This document shows positions 57,781 through 64,000 of a DNA stretch of 64,000 nucleotides, in pieces. Both the position numbers and the translations under genes were made by a program. Source of the DNA: Zanthoxylum bungeanum (lineage: Eukaryota > Streptophyta > Magnoliopsida > Sapindales > Rutaceae); assembly GCA_019454045.1 (NCBI GenBank), contig SKCR01010151.1, positions 372,001 through 436,000 of the forward strand, given 5' to 3'. The notes beneath the pieces were generated by a model, which saw only the letters and a program-made list of their open reading frames with translations, ran no database searches and was not told the DNA's origin. Numbering within the stretch: the first letter of the stretch is position 1; each line of letters starts with the position of its first letter.

Positions 57781-58304
57781 AATAAAAAATAAAAAAAAAA
57801 ATCAAAGAAAATCAGAAAAATGAGAAAAATTATTCCATTGCTACAAAAAGGTGTGAAATCTGATAGAACTTTAGGACAAAAATATTACTCTCTTATCAAC
57901 TGCACTTATGACTGTTGTGGGCAAAAATGAGTTAATATTTTGTTGGCTGTGTATATAGAGAATGGTAAAAACAATCGGAGAATTTACTTGTTCAGTAATT
58001 TAAAATAAAACAAAACAACTAGTAACTTAGAGTAGAAGTTTCACCTGATTAGTCACTAACATCTTTATTCTCTTTTCGTTTGTCTTTTTGCTTTTATGTG
58101 CATTAGTTTTATTATCTTTTTACTTTTGTAAAACGTTTGTGGGTATCGTTGCTGTAAGCCCTCACGAGAATATAACTCGTCCACTAGGGACACCTAGGGG
58201 TTTAAGGCTTGTTGCATATGCTAAATGCAACCGTGATCCCTACGAAAGTGGCTTAGTTTAATTTTAATTTTATTTTGTTGTTTTGCTCGAGGACTAGCAA
58301 AATG
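57781..58304 (+). other. 3' untranslated region of the LOG-carrying element
   Basis: AT-rich and non-coding, leading into the PPT. No gene. Confidence 0.5.
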
Positions 58305-58319
58305 TTAGGTTTGGGGGTG
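58305..58319 (+). other. Polypurine tract of the LOG-carrying element
   Basis: TTAGGTTTGGGGGTG abuts the 3' LTR start TGATGAGCGG. Confidence 0.75.
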
Positions 58320-60387
58320 TGATGAGCGGAAAATATATCAATATTTACCGCCCCTTTAACTTAATATTTTGTTTAGTTTCTCGGGTTTGATGAACGTTTT
58401 GATATGTTTTATTTTATTTTGCAGATAAAATAATATCGGGACTCAATGAAATCATTTAGGACGAAATGTGGATCAAATAAGGGCAATTATTGGACTTGAT
58501 ATATTAATTTTGGAGATTGGAAACTTGAAATTGCGTTTTTGACGAAGTGCAGTTTTGGAAATTCCAGTTTTGCGCATCTGTCGTACTTTGGGCATAACTT
58601 TTTACTCAGATATCGGATTGAGCGGATTCAAGTGCCAGATTAAAGAAGACTCAAAGATCTACAACTTTGAAAGAGAAAATATTTTCGAATTCTGAAGATT
58701 TCATGACCGAAATTGATGAACCATCCAGAGGTGTGTGGAGTGTAATTATTAAAAGTCATTATCAATCATTTTCAAAGCAAAATATTAATTAATAAATAAT
58801 TAATAAAAATTATCAAATCACCACCAAACAAGATAAGCAATTAGTGGAGCAATTATGGATTTGGTGGAGTAATTAGTGGAGAAATTAATAATGGATTTGG
58901 TGGAAAAATTGATTGATGATTTGATGGTGGCAAAATTTTGCCTATAAATACCAAGCCATTTCATTTGTAAAATTCATACTTTCTTCTTTGAAATTCTTAA
59001 TGAATAAATAAGAAGATTGTATCTAGTTTGTTTATTTTTAGTTTTCAGTAATTAATTTTCAGTTTCGCACTTTCTTTTCTTTACTTTTCAGTTTTTACTT
59101 TCCGCAATTTACTTTTACGCACAGTACTTTTCTTTATTTAATTTTTAGTTTTTATTTTTTTCAGTAATGAGGAGGTAATTTCCCCAGCTATGTGAAAGGT
59201 AATTCTTTTACTGTTACTATTTAGATTAATCTCCCTTAAAAATAATATATTCACTATTTAAAATACTGATTAATAAAGGATACCGCTATATTGGTCGGTT
59301 GGCAATTCAATTTAATCTGGTTTAAACCTGACTAATCAAGGATACCGCCAGATTGGTCGGTTGGTAAATTTATTTTGGTACCGCCTTTATGGCTGGATTA
59401 TGGACAAATATTACCGCCTATATGGCTGGTTGGACTTAATTTGACTTAATCAGGATACCGCCAGATTGGTCGGTTGGTAAAATAATATCACAAGTTTATA
59501 TATTATTTTATGGGAGATATCTAAATTAGTAGTAGTAAAAGTAATTCCTTTTACCTTAGCATTTTATTTTATTTTACTTTTCAGTTTTACTTTATGTCTT
59601 TTACTTTTCAGTATTTTTACTTTATGTCTTTTACTTTTAAGTTGTTACTAGCCCTAGTTATGTGTTAGTTATCTGGGGTTGTGATGAATTCTAATATCAC
59701 CGTTTTATAAGGGGTTATTTTATAGTTTGGGTAATTTAAAGGTTTACTTATTAAGTCTTAAGCTTAATGCTTCTTGTTGTCTGATCACCAATAAGATTGA
59801 TGTGGTAAATCTAAAATGAACTAGACATAGGGATTTTAGGTTTCAGCCTTAGACTTAATAGCCCACGATCTTCCTTGAGGATAGATAACCCTTTAATAGA
59901 TTTCCTTACAGGATAGGAATATACTGTCGGGCGGGGGTAGCCATAATTGGAACTTAAACTTAATGAATCCAGATAATTTGGTTGACATAGACATATGGTT
60001 CAATTGGGTTAAACTGGGTATTTGCGTCTGACCATCGACAGAGGCTTTTGCATAATTTAGTGTTCCAGGTTAGTAAACTGATTTATTACACAAACATAAA
60101 ATAACCACTTCATCTTTTAAATGATATTAGAATGATTCACGACCCTAGATCTTTGTGTCTTTTGTTATTTTCCTTAGTATTTTATTTTGTCTTTTTATAT
60201 TTATTTTGTAAAACCACATTCAACCAATCAAACAATCATTCTCTTCTCCATTTAAATAGATATTTGTAAATAAATAGATTCAACAATTAATAACAACAAT
60301 AGGAATTAAGTCCTCGTGGGATCGATATTTTTATACTACTTGAACGATACGTGCGCTTGCGTTATACGTGTGTGTTTACGCCGGTCA
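58320..60387 (+). repeat. 3' LTR of the LOG-carrying element (about 2.07 kb)
   Basis: Near-identical to 52332-54405. The differences seen are a three-base deletion in the GGTGGTGGAG region, several one-base indels in T or G runs, and a handful of substitutions. It is followed by the TSD copy TGTAT. Confidence 0.94.
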
Positions 60388-60604
60388 TGTATTCGTGTAT
60401 AGAGTTGTTAAGAAACGTGATATTGAGTATTCAATTGTGTGTTCTGTTTTGTATTCTATATCGTGAATTTGGGCAATGGTCCCATAAATGAGATTATGTT
60501 TGAGAAAAGAGTATTAGTGTTATTCATAGTTAGAAAGTCAAAGGCTCAGGAGGATAGTACGACCTATTCCCTACCGGTAGCATCTCCTGGAGATGGATGT
60601 TACA
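60388..60604 (+). repeat. LTR of element L, right part
   Basis: After the TSD copy TGTAT the LTR runs to TGGATGTTACA at 60604. The last 60 bp (ACCGGTAGCATCTCC) matches the minus copy at 33317-33360. The short open frame 60439-60753 crosses the LTR boundary and is not a gene. Confidence 0.75.
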
Positions 60605-60607
60605 AAG

Positions 60608-60620
60608 ATGATATCAGAGC
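60608..60620 (+). other. Primer-binding site of element L
   Basis: GATATCAGAGC lies a few bases after the LTR end, a near match to the initiator tRNA-Met complement. Confidence 0.65.
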
Positions 60621-62471
60621 ATGGTCTATGGAGTTAGTGATTGCAGTGGGTAGAGTATTGGGGTCTGTTATACGTAGTATGCCCATGATACTAGTATGCG
60701 AGACATTATCTGTCCAGTATCCGATCCTCAAGTATGTCCTCAACGTTCTGTAGAAAAGTTAGTAGGAATTTGTGAGCTATTTGAATATACTTCCTTATAA
60801 AGTAATTATGTCCTTTGTTCATGCTGAAAATCCTTCCATGAATTTCCTGAATTATTACCAGAAGTCCAAGGCAATTTATAAAGAATAGGTAGTAAGGTCA
60901 GGAGAATATTCACTCCAGGGAGTGGGAAGAGAAAACTATAAGAAAGTAAGCCAAGAAGCAAAGATGTTTAAGCAATCAGGGGCGATAAGAGATAGAGATA
61001 TGAAATCAGATAGATAAGAAAATGCTAGAATCCATAGTAGTAAAAGGAGAATAGAATAAGCCTGAGCAATAATAAAGAATGTTAGATTAACTTAACTTAG
61101 GATTCCCTCATTCCAAGAAAGATTCATTTCCTCTTTACAAAATTCTTTCAAACTGATCAAATTACCTTTGAATATCCCATATAGATACCAAAATCCCTGA
61201 ATGACGAGGAATAGTCAGAAAAATAAGAGAAGTAAGAAATCTAAATTAGTCATGAAAGTTTCCAATAGATACGAGATACCAAAGAGAATGTAGAGATTCT
61301 TGAACCAGACCCAGGTTTGTAAGTAAGTGAAATAAAGGTCGTGAGGAAAAATGGTCAGTTTCCTTAACAAAGGAACCTGATATAGATGCGGCCCAAATAT
61401 TACCCAGAATTTGAACCTCCCAGTATTACCGAATAAGGAAGTTATCCTGACAAAATCTATCTTATACCTATCTTACATAAGTAATAGACTCTACCAAAAG
61501 GTAAAAGATAAAAATAAGGACGTCGACATCCATTGAAATGTAAATTCTTGCCCTATTCTTTACCACCACAGACAAAGATAACAGTAAGGAAACTCGACGA
61601 GAATTTATCCTAAGCAAGAAACAGAGAACACTGAAAGATAGACCACCCAGAGAAGAACTAAGGAAGTTTCAAATGATAGAAAAGAAAGAACCTGACCCAA
61701 GTCATAATGGATAAGTTTACAGTATCGGAGAGAACCCTTAGATCAAACAAATGCCACTAGAAATTTGTATGAGCTTAAAGGAACAGATCCATGAGATTGG
61801 AGAGACTCGGAAGTCAGCAAGAGTACGTAAGTGAACAGTAAGATTAAATAGCATAATTGTAGCCTATGGTAAGAATAAAGAGTAGAAGTCTAGAAGTAGC
61901 CCATAAGAAAGAATCGCCATTAGCCTCGGTAGCATGACCTAGAGCCAAAGGATAAGCTATGGAAAAAATAATGAAGGATATAGTTAGTAACAATGAATTT
62001 CAGTCTGTATAGTGACATATATAACGTAGTTTAGAGAAAGTAAGTAAATATAGACCTCAGGATGATTGAAGCATATAAACACCTAACTAGACCATCATCG
62101 AGCTTAAGTAAATAACATAAATGTGTACTCACATATATCTATAGAATGCATATACTCACCCCTCCACTTAGAGCCCAGTAAGGAGAAGAACCAGCAAAGA
62201 AGCGTATTTGACAGAATAGACAGATCACAAGACGTCTAGATAGCCGAACCAATTAGTTCAACGGGACATAGATAAGAATTATGAGATGGCAATGCTCTAT
62301 ATGAGATAGAATAGATTGAAGACACAATAATTTGAGCCAAATCTAGAAGTCATCGTTGAATTGGAAGCCCTTAAGGGAGTAAAGGCTCAAAAGAGCGAAG
62401 GGACGAGAGAGAGCCACTCTGAGGAATATAGTATATTACATATAAAACGTTTCATTGTATTGAGATGGAAG
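60621..62471 (+). other. Second internal region of element L, truncated by X4
   Basis: Non-coding and purine-rich. It is collinear with 46035-47680 from 60803 onward and ends at 62471, where a Copia X LTR starts. Confidence 0.7.
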
Positions 62472-64000
62472 TGTTGGACAATTATGACCCATAATGTCAC
62501 TATTTGTACATATCATGGTGTTGTTGTACAAATTAACTATGTGACAAAGGAGATTGCACTCTTATCATTTGTGATTAGATCACCTAGATATATAAATGAT
62601 AGGAGGTCCCTGTGATTTGTTCCTGGATTGAGAATGATATGAGACAGTATCAATCCACGAATGATAAATCATTAAATATCCCTAGTCAGAGCATTATCGA
62701 GATTGGACATCGATGAATGCGTAAAAGACTAGTATTACAGTTGTGCGCGTTATGAGGGCACAACGACATAGTTCTCATATATTTGGGTATAGGATACTCA
62801 TGCAAGTGTAATAGGAGGTTGTGTTTTACCGATGGTACGGGAAACAGCTTCGCTCTGGATAGACCCCATCAGAATTCCATTGGTAGTATGACTATATGTC
62901 TATGGAAGTCCGAAATCAGGGTAGGTGTATTTGGTCTTAACCTGAGACTTGCACCGCTAATACTTGCGACAATCAATATACTTTGGTTGCGGTCGTCCAG
63001 GGCTTTAACCGGTTCTGTGTACGCCAATGCTGGGTATATTGAGAATCATAGTGTGTTGGGTGTGATGTCAAGACGGAAGTGTCACTCCAGTCATATGGAG
63101 ATGATGATCGCGCAGGGATACAGAACTGGTTCTCTAAAAAGGTTGCAACCGTCGGGATAATATGACTTGGTCATGATTATCCAATATTAAAGAGACTAGT
63201 TGCTCGTAATCCGATATATGCTTCATACGGGGCAGACACTGTACCAACCCCAGGCCTTGCATGTGATCATCCGATACTGGACAGAAATACGAAATACTAC
63301 GTATACTACGCCTGATATAGATCCTTTATTCCTGTAAGGATATTTCCGGAGAATTGGGTAGGCATGGCCCTTTGCTAGAAGCCAACTTTGTCTAGTAAAT
63401 CGGTATAAACGTAGTACTAGGTACTTAAGTGTTCGGATAGTCCGACGACCGAATTTACTGCCAACATATCCGGGGATTTCATGGGTCGCTTCCCAAAGAT
63501 TCACCGATGACGTATGACTCGCATTTTAATTAATCTGGGATTAATAAGATGAGAGAGAAAATTAATCTGGGATTAATTACGGAGATATTTTATCTAGGAT
63601 AAAATATCATTTAGAGAGAACGATTAATTTGGAATTAATCGATAAATTAATATATTCGATATAATAAACGAAATTAGATTTCGATGCGGAATTGAAATTA
63701 GATTTTAATTTGGGCGAACGAATTAATTTAGAATTAATTCGTTAGCGAGGTGAATAGTGATTTTGCTAGGCGTAATCATTTAATTACGACGCAACGGAAA
63801 ATTTATTAATTTGGAATTATCGAACCCGAGCCCGAGATTATTTGCGAGCGCATTCGCATTTCGAGTTCGAGTACGGCACGGAAGTCAAATCAAGCGTCAA
63901 ATCGCTAGTCGCATCTAGCGTCACATCAAGCGTCAAATCATGTCACTTTGAGTGATTTGAAAATTGATTGGATTGATTGATTGATGTGGTTGTTGTGGGC
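62472..64000 (+). repeat. LTR of Copia X4, runs off the window
   Basis: It opens TGTTGGACAATTATGACCC and is collinear with the X1 and X2 LTRs for about 1.5 kb to the window edge. Near its end a short CGTCAAATC-type expansion (63885-63940) is not seen in X1 or X2. It may be a solo LTR or the 5' LTR of another X element; the window does not show which. Confidence 0.88.

Larger units (their letters stand above)
52332..60387 (+). mobile_element. Intact non-autonomous LTR retrotransposon (Tat/Athila-like) carrying a LOG-like gene
   Basis: It has two near-identical LTRs (52332-54405 and 58320-60387), both opening TGATGAGCGG and closing ACGCCGGTCA. A perfect TSD, TGTAT, flanks it (52327-52331 and 60388-60392). 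The PBS TGGCGCCGTTGCCGGGGA lies just inside the 5' LTR, and a PPT AGGTTTGGGGGTG abuts the 3' LTR. The 3.9 kb internal region holds gag-like remnants and a LOG-like gene but no protease, RT or integrase. It sits in an L element LTR. By eye only about a dozen-and-a-half small differences separate the LTRs, mostly indels, so the insertion is young. Confidence 0.93.
46035..62471 (+). mobile_element. Element L (LARD-like), internal-LTR-internal, interrupted by the LOG-carrying element
   Basis: Internal region 46035-49944 ends in a PPT. The LTR runs 49945-52331 and 60388-60604 (about 2.6 kb after removing the insertion), followed by a PBS. A second internal region 60605-62471 is collinear with 46035-47680 from 60803 on. 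Neither internal copy shows recognisable gag or pol. The order internal-LTR-internal is what unequal recombination between LTRs of one family leaves behind. The LTR opening TATAACACTCC resembles the TGTAACACCC start of some chromovirus (Tekay/Del) elements. Confidence 0.72.

Noticed and set aside
52332..60387. The two 2.07 kb repeats as a host segmental duplication
   Set aside because: TG...CA ends, PBS, PPT and a perfect 5 bp TSD fit LTRs of one inserted element better.
60439..60753. 104-codon frame
   Set aside because: It crosses from the L LTR through the PBS into the internal region, so it cannot be a functional unit.

Overview
This window looks like plant nuclear DNA, most probably from a flowering plant. 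It is AT-rich and made almost entirely of nested, mostly decayed LTR retrotransposons. I see no intact host gene, tRNA, rRNA, CRISPR array or bacterial-type operon. Families were assigned by reading LTR ends (TG...CA), primer-binding sites (PBS), polypurine tracts (PPT), target-site duplications (TSD) and protein motifs. Letters V, W, X, Y, G and L are my own labels. All similarity statements are by eye.

Left half (1-32,097), a stack of insertions. Copia V (1-2021) is cut in its integrase by Copia W (5' LTR 2022-2481, pol 4339-8480, truncated 3' LTR 31912-32097). W is cut by Copia Y1 (LTRs 8874-10816 and 29321-31269). Y1 holds minus-strand Ty3/gypsy Tat-like material: G1 (11878-18126) with large tandem arrays, and G2 (24405-27135) with an RT-integrase remnant. 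Between G1 and G2 sits Copia X1 (18127-24404). The pieces fit a five-deep nest, with later deletions at several joints.

Right half (32,098-64,000). A gag scrap is followed by a minus-strand fragment of a non-coding large-LTR element L (33317-36464). Next come a truncated X LTR (36465-37270) and X2 (from 37271), which fuses at about 43188 to the 3' end of a Y element (43188-46034). Then a plus-strand L element appears in the order internal-LTR-internal (46035-62471). Finally an X LTR (62472-64000) runs off the window.

The most interesting object is at 52332-60387. It is a structurally complete, young LTR element with near-identical LTRs of about 2.07 kb, a perfect TGTAT TSD, a PBS for tRNA-Asp and a PPT. 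It has no recognisable pol. Instead it carries gag-like remnants and an intronless, nearly full-length LONELY GUY (LOG)-like cytokinin-activation gene (56336-56988). That gene is broken by a single one-base frameshift. Its C-terminus ends in a basic cluster plus an LxLxL (EAR-type) motif. This looks like a non-autonomous Tat/Athila-like retrotransposon that captured a host cytokinin gene.
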